Positions 46,886-58,552 of a stretch of 64,000 bases of DNA are shown here, in pieces (position 1 is the first letter of the stretch; every line of letters begins with the position of its first letter). Origin of the DNA: Polychytrium aggregatum (Eukaryota > Chytridiomycota > Chytridiomycetes > Polychytriales); contig NW_026516282.1 in the NCBI RefSeq assembly GCF_025602895.1, positions 153,724 to 217,723 of the forward strand. The letters are read 5' to 3'. A program made the translations under genes and the position numbers. The notes under the pieces were generated by a model. That model was not told where the DNA came from and searched no databases. It was given only the letters and a program-made list of their open reading frames with translations.

Positions 46886-48189
46886 CTACCTCTTGCCAGG
46901 CATGAGGTTTGTGGAGCCCAGACTGCCCTTCTTCAGGTCGAGTGGCCTCAGGGCCCGATTGCCGCCAGCCTTGTGACCAGGCCCACCTGGGGGCGTTGGT
47001 CCTCCAGCCGCTGCTGCAGCGTTGAGAGTCGCCGTCATGAGGAGGTTGTTTCCGCCACGCTTGCCGGCTCCGGGCGCAAGATTGGGTGCATGTGTGAGCG
47101 AGGGCTTCTTGCCCTGCAGACCCATATTCGAGGCGCTGGCGAGGACGCTGCTTCCAACAAACTGCGAGCCCAGGCTGCTGGCGCTGAAGTCGGTTGTGGA
47201 AATGCCCATGGACGACATCATGCTGCTGCTGCCGCCACCGCGGTACTTTGTCCGCCGCTGTGTCGGATTGAGGACTGCCGATGGCCGTTGGTGAGGTTGG
47301 CCAGATGACGTTGGGTTGGAGACCCAGTTATCGGATATTGTGTGCCAGATGAAGTGGGAAAGCATCCGTTCGACAGCGTGAGCGAGACATGCGGCAGAGG
47401 AGCGGTGGGAATTGGATTCGGCAGTCGAAGCAGCCCGGCTTCAAGTCCGGCTGCAACGAGTCCGACTGGGAGCCGCACAGTGAGCATAGCCCAAGGTTGT
47501 GCACACCAAGGCTCACCCGTAAACTTCATCTTTTCGGTTCCCTCAAGCAGCGAAATGTATGCTGGCTGAGTCTCATCTGCGTCGTCTGCGAAGGGCAAGG
47601 TGGAGTAAAGGTCAACTCGTTAGTGCGTGGAGAAGGCCTGTGAGAGTAATCTCACGAACAGCGCCATCTGACGCCGTCCAATACAACTCGATGCCATCCA
47701 ATACTTCCGATGCCGCCCGGCAGCGACAAGAGCATACCGCTGGCACCGGCGACTTTGTAAGCAACCATTTGCCGATTCGGCCGGACTTACCATCCTTTTC
47801 GACTTGCACCACCCGGACGGCAATGTATGTGTTTCTCAGGGTAATAAAGTTCTTTGCATACTCCTTGGGTTTGCTGATCAAGTCGAGGACCTCGCCCGAG
47901 TCGGAGGCAAGGTCGATGGGATCCGGAAAGTTATCGAGCTTGCAGACCCGCTTGATATGATTCAGCATCACGAGGTTGAGGCAGTTGGGATTGACCATTT
48001 TCTCCTCGTTGGCTAATGGGTCGGGCTAACAGCGATTAGCAGGCCGGGCAGCGATGCGGCGACTCAGAGCAGTCGGGATCGAAGCCGACTGCGATAGCCC
48101 ACGAGATAGCAGACTCGGCCGTTTCTGGAGAGCTCTTAGCGGGGTGGGAATGGGCTGGCATTACCTCCGTACTTGATGAGAATGTACAT
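46886..48189 (-). CDS. CXorf65-like protein
   Basis: Four exons (48189-48165, 48012-47791, 47585-47517, 47274-46886) join in phase 1 each time to about 234 residues. Exon 1 codes MYILIKYG, the start of the family, and exon 2 carries its core: VNPNCLNLVMLNHIKRVCKL, then a DLASDSGEVLDLISKPKEYA block and ITLRNTYIAVRVV. Exon 3 adds PAYISLLEGTEKMKFT. This order matches human CXorf65, an uncharacterised protein; the same layout of NCS-VLLLLHYTRRKLGL, Y-x-x-x-F-L-T-x-RNTYYV is known there. The last 110 residues are Gly-, Ser-, Ala- and Met-rich and basic, without counterpart. Function is unknown. The gene lies convergent to SDA1, with 117 bases between stops. Confidence 0.78.
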
Positions 48190-48652
48190 TTTGGGGGATG
48201 GTAGCGTCCACTAGCAGATGGGAGGGTGAGGTCTGGATGGCCAAGAGCCCTCCTTGGGCGGCCTGATGAATGCTCGCACTTTCGGAGGTTTGTTGCGCCG
48301 GCAAGCCCAGGGCCGTGCTGTAAACAGATTGGGTGGTGAGAGTCATGGCCGGGGGTGACGGCGGCTCCAATCCGACTCGCTGTGGCGAGGCTGTCGGTGC
48401 GCTGGATGACGGCGGGGCGATACTCGGGTATGAGATGCTACATGCCACCGAATGATGCATGAGGCGACTTGGCCTCTGAGAGCGACACCCACGAGCACAT
48501 CGAGCATGGGCATCAAGTGTTGCCTGAGCGCTGGCGGAGCCTCAGAGCCGTGTGCTCGTTGGGCGGATGGGGGTGTATTCAGAAACAGGACAAGGATCGC
48601 TCCCTCATGATCGAGAGATATTCAGTATGAATTTGCGGCAGCGACATTGCGT
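48190..48652. other. Spacer upstream of the CXorf65-like gene
   Basis: About 460 bases between two minus-strand genes. A minus-strand frame ending at 48161 (from an ATG at 48346 or earlier) overlaps the first exon in another frame and could be an upstream ORF in the leader. No conserved motif. Confidence 0.35.
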
Positions 48653-49100
48653 TCATGCATCCTCGTGAGCAGGCTGTGTCTCGCTGATTGCCGAAGCTGC
48701 AGTGCTCCATTCGGTCGGATATTCGGCTTGCATCTTGTCCTTGATTTTCCTGGAGCTCAGCACAGTCAGAATCTCGCTGTCCACTTGCGGCTGTGTTATC
48801 GAAAAGCGATCTACATGCTGTCCTCAAGTTCCGTGCTATTGACGACGATCATACGCAAGGACCACGGCCACTCGGGATGGACAACGGCTATGGCCACATA
48901 TCATGACGAGCAACACAGGAAACCCACCGGATCCTCCGGAAGATCGTTTCGAGGTCTCCCTTCATATCCTTCAGAAGCTTGGCATACTGTTCGAGGCTCT
49001 TGAGGTTGTCGCCGTAGCGTGCGGCTGAGAAGTTGTTGAACGACTCCATGTGATGGTTGGTTTGAGCAAGCTGGGTCTTCCTGGATGGTGCGAAGGGCAT
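48653..49100 (-). CDS. KXD1: KxDL-motif protein (BORC/BLOC-1-type subunit)
   Basis: Two exons, 49100-48928 and 48749-48653, join in phase 2 to 89 residues. The core is the KxDL domain: MESFNNFSAARYGDNLKSLE, then QYAKLLKDMKGDLETIFRRI, with K-G-D-L as the name-giving motif, and RKIKDKMQAEYPTE across the junction. KXD1 is a small helical subunit of the BORC and BLOC-1-related complexes that position lysosomes and endosomes; in yeast a related Kxd1 is in the BLOC-1 complex on endosomes. This protein is short but complete over the domain. The exon start at 49100 gives MPFAPSRK; an earlier exon cannot be excluded. Confidence 0.82.
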
Positions 49101-50215
49101 TGCCGTGTGGCCACATAGCCGAATGCATTGTCAGACATCGAGAGCGGCCGGAGGCCCGCTAAGCTTATCGCTCCAAGGGCAGTGCGTCCATCGCCGACGG
49201 TAGCTCTGCTTGCCAGATCCACGCGGCGCAATCTGCGATGCATTCAAGCCTACATCCGTTCCTGAGTCTTGAGGATTGCCGTCATCTCGTCCCCTTCCAC
49301 AGAGGATATGAGATGGTCGCTCAGGAGCTTGAGGGTATCGGGGCTTTGCTCTTCCAGGGACATAATCGGGCAGCGCAGGTCTTGCGGTGGGGGCAGGCTC
49401 GTGGCGATCGAGAGGATGGAGATGATGGAGAGGATGGAGATGATGGTGCTGATGGAGTTGATGGAGATGATCGGGGTGGAGGCAAGGGTCGGGGCCGCGG
49501 GGCTCAGCCGGTGTTGCAGCCAAGATCTGGGTCTGGGCTGCATCGAGCCGAACGACGCCGCTGACCAAGACAACGCAGCCGCAGCTGCGGGCCATGGCTA
49601 CCATGTCACAGGCGTACCATCGCCGTATCGGCGCATTGCATCGGGAAGCTCATGGTCAATCGTCGCTACTGCTGATCGCCAGCCAACCCGATGCCAGAGG
49701 CAGCCAACTTGGGGCTGGCTGGGTTCTGGCCGGCTAGAGCAGGGCCAGCCACGTCGTTGCCGGGAGCGATGGCCGCGAAATGAATTGATTTGCGCCAGCC
49801 AATGGACGCGCGGCTGTCCGAATGCTGCGCAAACATTGTTGCTGAGAAGCAGTTGCTGCGCATGTCGGTGCACAGAACACAGACGCACAGAACACGCACC
49901 ACACACACACGCCGCGCTGATCTTCGAGTCCGGCCGTTTCGGTTTCTGCTCTCTTCCTTGCATCCATCGGCCGGTGTCATCTCGTCTGTTCCGTGGGTAC
50001 GTTTGCCCTGCTCTGTGCTGCTGTGTGCTGCGATTGCGCCCGGTGTCTCGTGCCAGACCCCGCCACCGCCACCAAAGTCAGCCGCCGCGCTTGCTGTGTC
50101 GCCCCTGGCCTCGTCCGCGGCGGCCTCTGCCTGCAATCCGTCTCACGGCTCCGAATTGCTTCCCTTCTCCACCGAATCGTCCAGCGCTCGTCCTTGGATT
50201 TCGATTGGCTTGATC
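49101..50215. promoter_or_regulatory. Divergent region between KxDL gene and nucleoporin
   Basis: This 1.1 kb lies between divergent starts. A GATGGAGATGAT-like repeat lies around 49411-49470. Open frames on both strands show no motifs. Both promoters should be within it. Confidence 0.4.
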
Positions 50216-53200
50216 ATGGCCGACATCGGCACGCTGTTTTCGCTCGGCACGCCCGCCATTCTTGCGGCTACGGCCGCGGTTGGTGCTGTCAGTGCCGCCG
50301 TGTACGGATGGACGACCATGCAAAAAGCAAAGGCCCGAAAGGAGTATCTCAGCATGGTGTCAGTTTGCAATCCGCATCGCTTTTGCGTTTTTCGATTCCC
50401 AGCTATTTTCGCTCTTTGTCTCGCATATCGCCACTGATTCAGCTGATCGATACTCTGTGATGCATGCATTTCTGCGCTGTTGAAGCCGTTCCGCGGTACT
50501 GATCGATCACTGATGTGATGGTTTGCATTTCTGGCCCACAGATCTCGTCGGAAAGCCGATCGCTATGGCGTTGTTCAGCAGCAGAGCTCGGCACGCAACG
50601 GTAGGGCGCTCTGCTGGGCCCAGCGACTTTGTGCAATTTCTCCGAGAGCAACACAGCACGATACGGACCCAGCAAAAAATCGCCGAGGTCGATTCTTTGC
50701 AATGGGCGCCTTGATCTCTCTCTCTTGCTCCGTCGCTGACACTGTTCACCCGCGCCGCTCGGCTGCTTGGTCGATCGCTCGCTGACTCGGCCGTCAACGC
50801 TTCTCGATTCCCCCAAACACCCCCAGGTGTCAGTCGGTCCTCGCGAACCAGTCGTCAGCCTCCGCTGGATTTCATCAACGAGGGCAACTCATCCTTCCGA
50901 TTCCGACACGGCGTTGACGACGGGCGAACCACCAAACTTCAGCCCAACCCGCCCCCGAACCAGCCTGTTGATTCTCAATACAAACCACAGGTCGCCCGCC
51001 CCAACCCGAAAGTGGAATACCGAGACCGTAAATATCGCAGTGCTTGGATGGATCTCGTGTCGGCAGAGCACCCGGATCCCCAGCGTCCTCACATTTGTGG
51101 ATCCTCTACCCCTGTCGATCCCTAGGCATCCGATATCCGGCAGAGCCCGCGGAACAGCAGCCTGAGCCCCGTCATACGCTGCGTCCAGCGGATCGACACC
51201 CCGGCAACGACAACGAACAATCCCCCTTCAGCAAACGCCGCATCCTCCTGGAAGACGAGGTACGCTGGCGTTCGGCCCGGAGCCTACATATCCAATCTCC
51301 AATTGCACAGGGCACGAAGACGACGCTGTTTGTGGTGTCGACGAGCAGCCCTGGGCACCAGGCTCGCATTCAACGTCCCTTTCCTACACTGACATTCGTC
51401 TTCTGACCCAAACTGCTCCTTGCAACCCATCATGTAGGATGACCCTGGATACATTTTCATCGACGGCGAGCGAGTGCCAATGACCGCCATTAACCGCATC
51501 GACTACAGCCTCCCCTTCCCTGCCACAAAACGACAGAGGCGCGCCGATGATCTTGATGATATGAGGGTCCACGTCGATATGAAGCCTCGGGAGGCTCCTT
51601 TGGTGGGTGCCGTGAGCCAGCCTGTCATATTACCCGTCGAGGCTGCTTCCATTGATCGTTTTGGATGTATCGCATCGCCCAGCACCGAAAACCGCTGGCT
51701 TGACGTATTGTGCCAAATGTCTTTGCCGAATCGCTCATCCGCCTCACTCTCCGCAGACCATCTCCAAACCTCAGCGCGAGTATGTTCCTCAGGCTGCGAC
51801 ATCGGCCCCGGCTCCAAAGGCAGAGGCTGAGACGGAGCGGCCCATTCCAAACCTGCCCCGCCATCTCTCGCGGCCTTCCGAACAGCCGCGCGTTCGAGTC
51901 TCAGTCACTCGCGAATATGTTGGTTCGCCCCTCGCCAAGTCAGTCATGGTCAAGCGCGACTTTTACAGTGACGAGGAGGAAGAAGAGGAGGAGCGTGAAG
52001 GCGATGTCCAGAGCGAGCTGTTTGCCAACCCCGCAGAGTTCAGAGCCACCCCAGAGACTCGTCCTCAGCTCCAACGAGGCTCCAGCAACGATGCTAGGAT
52101 GCCATCTGTCCCGCCCGTGCGCTCGGCGCAGAAACCTGGCGATCTACGCAAGCGCTTCATGATCGAAGATGATGAGGAGAATGACGAGAACACACGAAAT
52201 GTAAGTGCTTTCCCTTGGTGCTGCTCGTTGACGGAGCAATGTCTGGCTTTTGACCCACCCAACACGATTTCCACCAGGGCACGCCCATCAAGCGCCGCAA
52301 TGTCGACCGCTCTGCGTTGGTGTCCAAAACTCCACTCCGTGTTGTCTCGCAGACACCTATGAAGACAAAGATCTCGTCCTCGCCCGCCAGCGGCCGTCTG
52401 AAGCTGCGACCCAGCACGCCGAAAGCCTCGACCAGCAGCCCCAGTGTCCCCAAGCAGTCGGCCCTGAAGCGGCTTCTGACCGACGATGAGACCAACCGCA
52501 TTCTTGCCAAGGCCCTGGAAATTGCTGCTGCCAACACAAGCGAGACTGGCGAGAGCCGACGCGAAGTCCGGCTTGATCTGGAGGGCATCAAGCGGTCTGA
52601 GCAGGTGCCCGAGAAGATCAGGCACAAAGTTACGTTTGCGTTTGGCGAGGAGTCGACACCGTCCCCCGAGACTCTTTCGGCGGCCACGGCAACTCCTCTG
52701 TCGACTCAGGGCGAGCTTCAGTCCGCCGCTTCCTCATCCGCCGCCACAACACCCGCATTTTCATTTGGCCTTCCGAGCGACAAGCCTGAGAGCGTCAAAG
52801 CTGCGGAGGAGCCTCCGAAGCCAAGCTTGTTTGCAGCCCCACCTCTGTCAAAGCCTGATGACAAGGCTCTGACCTCTCCCGGTAGCATCTTTGCTGCTCC
52901 CACTACCTCGTCCCCAGCCACATCCTCTGTGTCATTGGCTGTAGCCGAAAAGCTGAAGGATAGTGCGCCGGTGTCCTTCAACTTCAACGCGACCACATCG
53001 GCTGGGACGACTTCTGCATTTGGCAGCAACGAGCCGTCAAAACCCTTCGCCTTTGGCACGACCACAACCACAGAATCCGCCATAGCTTTCTCAAGTGCCG
53101 CTGAGCCTCCCAAGAAACCCGAAGAGCCCAAAGCCACCGGCTTCTCGTTTGCGGGGATTTCCTCGACACCAGATCCCAAGCCGGCAATCTCGATTCCAAC

Positions 53201-55076
53201 CATCAGCTTCACGCCCCCGCCAGCAGCGTCGTCGGTGCCAGCGGAGAAGCCCAAGACCCCCGAGACTGCCGTCCCGACTTCAGGATTCTCATTTTTCACC
53301 ACACCAAGCACGACCACAGCTTCGAACAGCATTCCGGCGAGTATCCCGGCCGCTGCCAGCGCGAGTACGCCAACCCCTTCGTTGTTTGGGTCATTTGCTC
53401 CCCCAGCGACCACTTTGGTCCCCGTTGACTCGACCCCCGCCTCAGTTGCAAGCACTGCAGCCACCCTCCCTGCGGCTACCGCAGTGCCTGCCCAGGGAGC
53501 CTCTATCGCTCCGACTGCAGTGCCTGCGCCTGTTGTGCCATTGCCTACTGCGTCAACTACACCATCCGCTGCGGGCGCGGGCCTCCCAGCGATCGCACAG
53601 TCCTTCGGGTTCACCAAACCCTTCGAGTCTAGTGCGAGCGGCCCAGGCGCTACCCCCACTGCTACTACCCCCGCTGCCTTCGCTACTACCATCACTACCA
53701 CTGCCGCTGCGGCAGCGTCAGCGGCTCCGGCGCCTTTGAGCTTTGCTTTCGGATCAGGATCTCCTGCCCCAGGTGCATTCAGCTTTGGAGCTGGCCCAAC
53801 AGCGACTTTGGCGTCGACAACAGCGCCTCCTCCGACCTCGCTTTTTGGCGCGGTGACACCTGCACCGACCTTTGGTGCAAGTACCAGCGCCCCAATCATG
53901 TTTGGATCCACTGCCTCGACCGGCTTTGGCTCATCGACGACACCGGCAGCACCTACTGCTCCTGCGGCTTCTGCGCCAGCGATTCCTGCATTTGGATCAA
54001 CTCCTGCAGCAACCTCGGCCCCTCCTGCATCAAGCTTTTCCTTTGGTGGCACTGCCTCATCTGCTAGCAACTTTACGTTTGGATCCAGCGTGCCTGCGGC
54101 GACCGCGGCCCCGGCTTCAGCACCATCCTTTGCTCTCGGAGCTCCCATGTCCACTGGAGCTGCTGCCGCCCCGGCCCAGACACAACCGACCGGCTTTGGC
54201 AGTGTCGGCTCGGCTCCAACTGGTGCCAGCAACCCTCCAGGCGGATTTTCGTTTGGTGGGGCCGGCGGTGCCATGGCATCCTCCACCCCCGTCACTCCCG
54301 CTGCCAACTCGAGCTTTACATTTGGAGCAGATTCCTCGAGCATGAACACCTCTCCGGCCACGTCCTTTGGATTTGGAAGCCAGCCGTTGGCCTCCGCAGC
54401 TGCTCCAGCTACTGGATTCGGCTCCTTCGGCAGCCAGCCTACAGGCAACACCGGCTTTGGTTCGTTTGGGTCCTCAAACACCTCGGCCGCGCCTGCCCCG
54501 GCATTCGGCGCCGCTAATCTTTTCGGGAGCGCAAACAATGGCGCCGCAGCCAACAGCATGGATGCTACTCCAAGCGCTGCTCCGGCCTTTGGCGGCGCTC
54601 CTGGTGGTGCTCCTGGCGGTGCCCAGCCCTTTTCCTTTGGCTTCGGCTCGTCTGCGCCAGCATCGGCTCCTGGCGTCTTTGGTGCTCAGGCTGCACCAGC
54701 TGCACCAGCTGCACCAGCTCCGGCGGCTGTGGCTCCAGCTTCAGTGTTTGGCGCTACCGCACCCCCCGGCTCTGGTTTCCAGTTCGGACAAGCTGCCACC
54801 GCGACATCAAACTTTACTTTTGGTGCCCCTGCCAACCCAGCCCCGGCCTTTGGTGCGACCGACAGCTCAATGGGACAGCCGGCCAGCAACGCCTTCTCCT
54901 TTGGGGCGACCACACAAGCCTCTCAGCCTCTTGCGTTCGGATTGCCTCCGATGGGCGGAGGAGCTGCCCCGCCTGCGGTCGTCAACAATCCGTTCTCGGC
55001 CGGCCCGAACATGTCGCAGGGTGGCCGCAAGGTCGCTCCCGCCAAATCCAAGCTTGCGAATCGAGGTCGACGTTGA
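50216..55076 (+). CDS. Transmembrane FG nucleoporin, POM121-like
   Basis: Seven exons, 50216-50358, 50542-50600, 50827-51027, 51126-51259, 51438-51611, 51757-52200 and 52278-55076, give about 1317 residues. Residues about 10-31 form a hydrophobic segment (TPAILAATAAVGAVSAAVYG), followed by a basic stretch. The middle has RRILLEDEDDPGYIFIDGER, basic clusters (KRQRR) and an acidic run. From residue about 500 to the end there are FG repeats of FxFG and GFGS type in a Ala/Pro/Thr-rich matrix, and the chain ends in a basic motif (KLANRGRR). This order, a single N-terminal membrane helix, NLS-rich middle and C-terminal FG region, is that of vertebrate POM121, which anchors the nuclear pore to the membrane. 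Yeast Nup1 has FG repeats and a basic tail but no membrane helix. The nucleoporin call is firm; POM121 orthology is inference. Confidence 0.82.
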
Positions 55077-56074
55077 GTCGACCGGAGATCCGGTTCGGAG
55101 GTCTTCTCCGAGGCCAACAACTCTCCCTTGGTGTGCCGAATCGTGGTCGTTCTTGGACTCGCCCGTGGGAATGGAGTGGAGGGCGGACTCGACGATGAAT
55201 TCTAGGGAGGCTGCATTTTTCAGGAGGCACATGTGTTTCGATTTGTTGCACCTACAATACAGTATTGATGCGACATCACGAGGGGACTGCGCAGGTCGAT
55301 CATGCTGCGCACCACACTCGAGCCGCTGATCGGTGGCTCGATCCGCCAGGCTGCGCCACGGCGTCGGCGCCAACAAAACCGCCTCCGTCCCGCGCTCGCT
55401 CTTTGGCAGCTCGAGTTTTCTTCGAGCATCTTGTCAAATTGCCGGCATCTGGGCCCACGCTTCCATCCCATGCCGGTGCTGATGATGCTCAAGAGCGAGA
55501 CGGGGAGGCTCTGGGACACCCAACCCCCCGTCGGCCTTTCTAGGAGCGCCTGCGACAATGGCTTCTTGAGTCCCGTCGCAAGACTTGGCTCGATCGCAAG
55601 CCCGCTCTCAAGAGGAGACAGCCCCGTTGCATCATTCTTGCCCGGACTCAGACCTGGGCACGGGGGCCACTGCTGATGGGCGGTGTGGAGTCAGTGGATG
55701 TGGGATGGCGAGAGGGAGGTCAACGGACAGGGGCAGCTGGAGCCATCCGATGGCTGCTCTGATGATGCACTGGCGCCTCAGCATCGCCAGCATCACCAGC
55801 ATCACCAGCATCGCCAGCATCGCCAGCATCTCGCTGAGTATTGATCGGCAATCCGATCACCCGCTCCACCCGGTATGCACATGTTCGCATTCGTTGGCTG
55901 GGCGTCGGCGAAATGCCGCCACCGTTTCTCCGCCGCTGGTGGCGGAACAATGTTGCGGGCACATGCAGATTGCTCTCTTCGTCTCCCCAACTCCCGCCCA
56001 TATATTCAGCGCTTTTGCACCCACTTCCCCAGCGCTGCTGTTCTACCGCCCTTCCGCATCCTTCCTGGCCATCC
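55077..56074. other. Spacer between nucleoporin and elongase
   Basis: About 1 kb between two plus-strand genes. It contains a 9-base repeat near 55780-55832. Overlapping open frames have no motifs. The elongase promoter should be near its right end. Confidence 0.4.
55780..55832 (+). repeat. 9-base tandem repeat (GCATCGCCA-like)
   Basis: About six imperfect copies of GCATCRCCA in tandem, upstream of the elongase gene. Confidence 0.88.
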
Positions 56075-57718
56075 ATGAATCTTGAGACCTTCCAGTTTGT
56101 CGCGGGCCAGACGCCCCTGACCGATCTCCGGGTATGTCCACGACCATCCGCCGCCTGGCCATCGCCTCGAGGCTGGCCGAGTCTTTCAATTGCCGTGGCC
56201 CTGGACCAAGCCCGCCACGTATCGCCGTGGATATGCACAGCTTTCATCATGGAATCGACCATCCAACCCCTTATCGCTCTTCGGCCTCTATCACATCGCG
56301 CGTCCAGGTCATCGGAGCAACTTGGGCAATCTATGCCACCACCATCCTTGGACTCAGGGTATGTGTCGGCCGGGATGGCAGTGGTTGTCCTGGTGCTGTC
56401 GAGCACATTGTGTCCGATACACAGGGATTGCTCCCGGGGTGTGCTGGAGTCGTCGATCAGCAGGCAGAACCCATCCCTATACGATGGCTTCTCGGCCTCA
56501 AGCTCGTGTCGAGCCACCTGCTCAGGGCCCGGACTCACCCGCTGTCTCTCCTGCTGCCCCCAGCAATACATGAAGAACCGAGAGCCCTTCAAGCTCGTCA
56601 ACGCTACTGCCATCCACAACATGATCCTGTGCATCTGGAGTCTGATCATGGCCGTTGGTGTGTCCTATTCGGTCTATCAAGTCGGCCAAGTCGAGTTCCG
56701 CGCCATGTTCTGCACTCTCCCCAGCCACTCCGCGGCCAGGGGCTCTCTGTGGTTCTGGATCTACGTCTATTACATCAGCAAGTTTTACGAACTGCTGGAT
56801 ACGGTGATCCTGGTTCTGAAGAAGGTACGCAGTACACTGTGTGGGTGGGTGGATCCGAGACCAGGATGTCCGCGAGCAGCAGCACCACGGCCTTGCTCCT
56901 GCATTGGCCAACGTTGATTCTCATACACCATCGCTCCCACCAGAAACCCATCATATTCCTCCACTGGTTCCACCACGGCATCGTTGTCCTAATGGTCTGG
57001 ATCTGGATGTATGACATTGCTGTCGTCACAACGTAAGTGCCAGATTTCCTCGCCGGGTCGCTCCGAAGCCTCGCTTCGGCATCGATGCCTGAGGCCGACC
57101 CAAAGAACCGTGGAGCCGCATGTGAACCCAGCTCTGTGACTCATTCGTCTCATCCGCACAACCTCCCTCCAGCTGGGGCATGATCTTCAATACCGTCGTG
57201 CACGTTTTCATGTACTACTACTACTATGCGGCCTCGTTGGGCAAGTCGGTCTGGTTCAAGGTTTGTACTTTGGGTGTCTGTTGGACGTGCTTCCGGCTGC
57301 TTGCCTGTCAAGCGGGAGGTGCATCGGGCCTGCCAAATAGTCGGTGGGGGTTGTGGATGCTGGTTGGCCAGCATAATGGCCCCTGCCACAGTACGTCTCC
57401 TAACATGCCCTTCGACATTCCTTGGCTTGTAACATGTGGATCTTCGTCGCTTTCCCGCAACGTGTCCCCTGTGCGCCTGTTTCGCAGAAGTACATCACTT
57501 CCGGCCAGATCGTCCAGTTTGTCTGCTCGTTCTTTTTCACTGTGGTCTTTGCCTACTACCACTTGAAGATCAAGAGCACCGGCGGACCCGGGTGCCAGGG
57601 CGTTTCGGCCGCCATCTTCACCACCGGCCTGAACTTCATCTTCCTTGTGCTGTTCATCCAATTCTATCGGTCATCGTATGGCAAGAAGAAGGGGGCCGAC
57701 AAGCCCAAGAAACAATAG
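56075..57718 (+). CDS. ELO-family fatty-acid elongase
   Basis: Six exons, 56075-56131, 56308-56358, 56564-56824, 56944-57032, 57173-57260 and 57488-57718, give about 258 residues. The second exon is only 51 bases; with exon 1 it forms FVAGQTPLTDLR joined to VIGATWAIYATTILGLR, and exon 3 continues with QYMKNREPFKLVNATAIHN. The catalytic histidine box HWFHH is in exon 4, after FYELLDTVILVLKK. YYYYYAASLGKSVWFK and KYITSGQIVQFVCSFFFTVV are also standard. The chain ends with KKKGADKPKKQ, an ER retention type tail. ELO enzymes do the first condensation of very-long-chain fatty-acid synthesis in the ER membrane. Chain-length preference is not deducible. Family is firm. Confidence 0.92.
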
Positions 57719-58552
57719 ACAGACCCTGGTCAGCCCAGCTACTTGGGCTCTGAACTCGCCCGTTATTCCGATCTTTGCACAGCATGCGGCAGATGGAGCA
57801 CGGTATCTCTCTAGTCCTCGTGCGGTATCCTGGCTAGAGACTGTTCGTGCGAGCCCAGTCTCTCAGCCAACACCGATGCCGGTCGAACACAGCCCTCCGT
57901 CCCTCAGCGCAGCCTTGCATTCCAATCGGCAGACATCCCACGACCCACGGGTCGGGTCCGGGCAGGCGGAACTCGAGTGGATTGCCTTATTATGTCGTCA
58001 TTGACGAGGATGAGGGTCGGTGCGGAAAGGAGAGAGGGAGATGCACTCGGCACGGATGGGACAAGGAAAGGGGAAGAGAGAGCCACTGCTGGAGGGTGGA
58101 GCAACAGGTACCCAAGCAGCAATGCACGACGACGGCGGTGGAGGCAATTGGTCAACCAAGGCTGGATGAAGGAAGGTGGGGCAAGTTTGAGAACGACAGA
58201 CAAGGAACAACGCCTACAAAAAGCAAAGAAACGCAACGAAAACAAAGCAACGGCATCAATTGTAGTCAAGGGTAGCGCCATGGCGCAGGGCAACCAGAAG
58301 GAGAGAACCAATAGAAAGCTCGAGGAGGGGTAGACATGACAAGCCCAGCGGTGCTCATCGGCGCTGGTTGACGCAATCCAGACGAGACAGACCCAGCACA
58401 ACAGCGACACTCCCCAACGCTGGCGACTGCCGGGTCGCTGAAGAATGCCCGTTGTGCGTGTGCCTATCTCACATTGGCGATTGCCCGGCCGGCTTGAGCC
58501 AGAGTCATTCTCCGTGCCCTTGCATCATCGCATCGAGTCCCGAGATTCACCA
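57719..58552. other. Convergent spacer, elongase and SH3 gene
   Basis: About 830 bases between two 3' ends, purine-rich near 58000-58330. No coding motif seen. Confidence 0.4.

Noticed and set aside
52718-54559. A 613-codon minus-strand open frame
   Set aside because: It is antisense to the Ala/Pro/Thr-rich FG region of the nucleoporin. GC-rich repeats without stops on one strand often leave the other open. It is Ala/Gly/Val-rich with no motif.
55780-55832. Regular repeats as a CRISPR array
   Set aside because: The units are 9 bases in direct tandem with no spacers. The same holds for the other short repeats in the window, and the host is eukaryotic.
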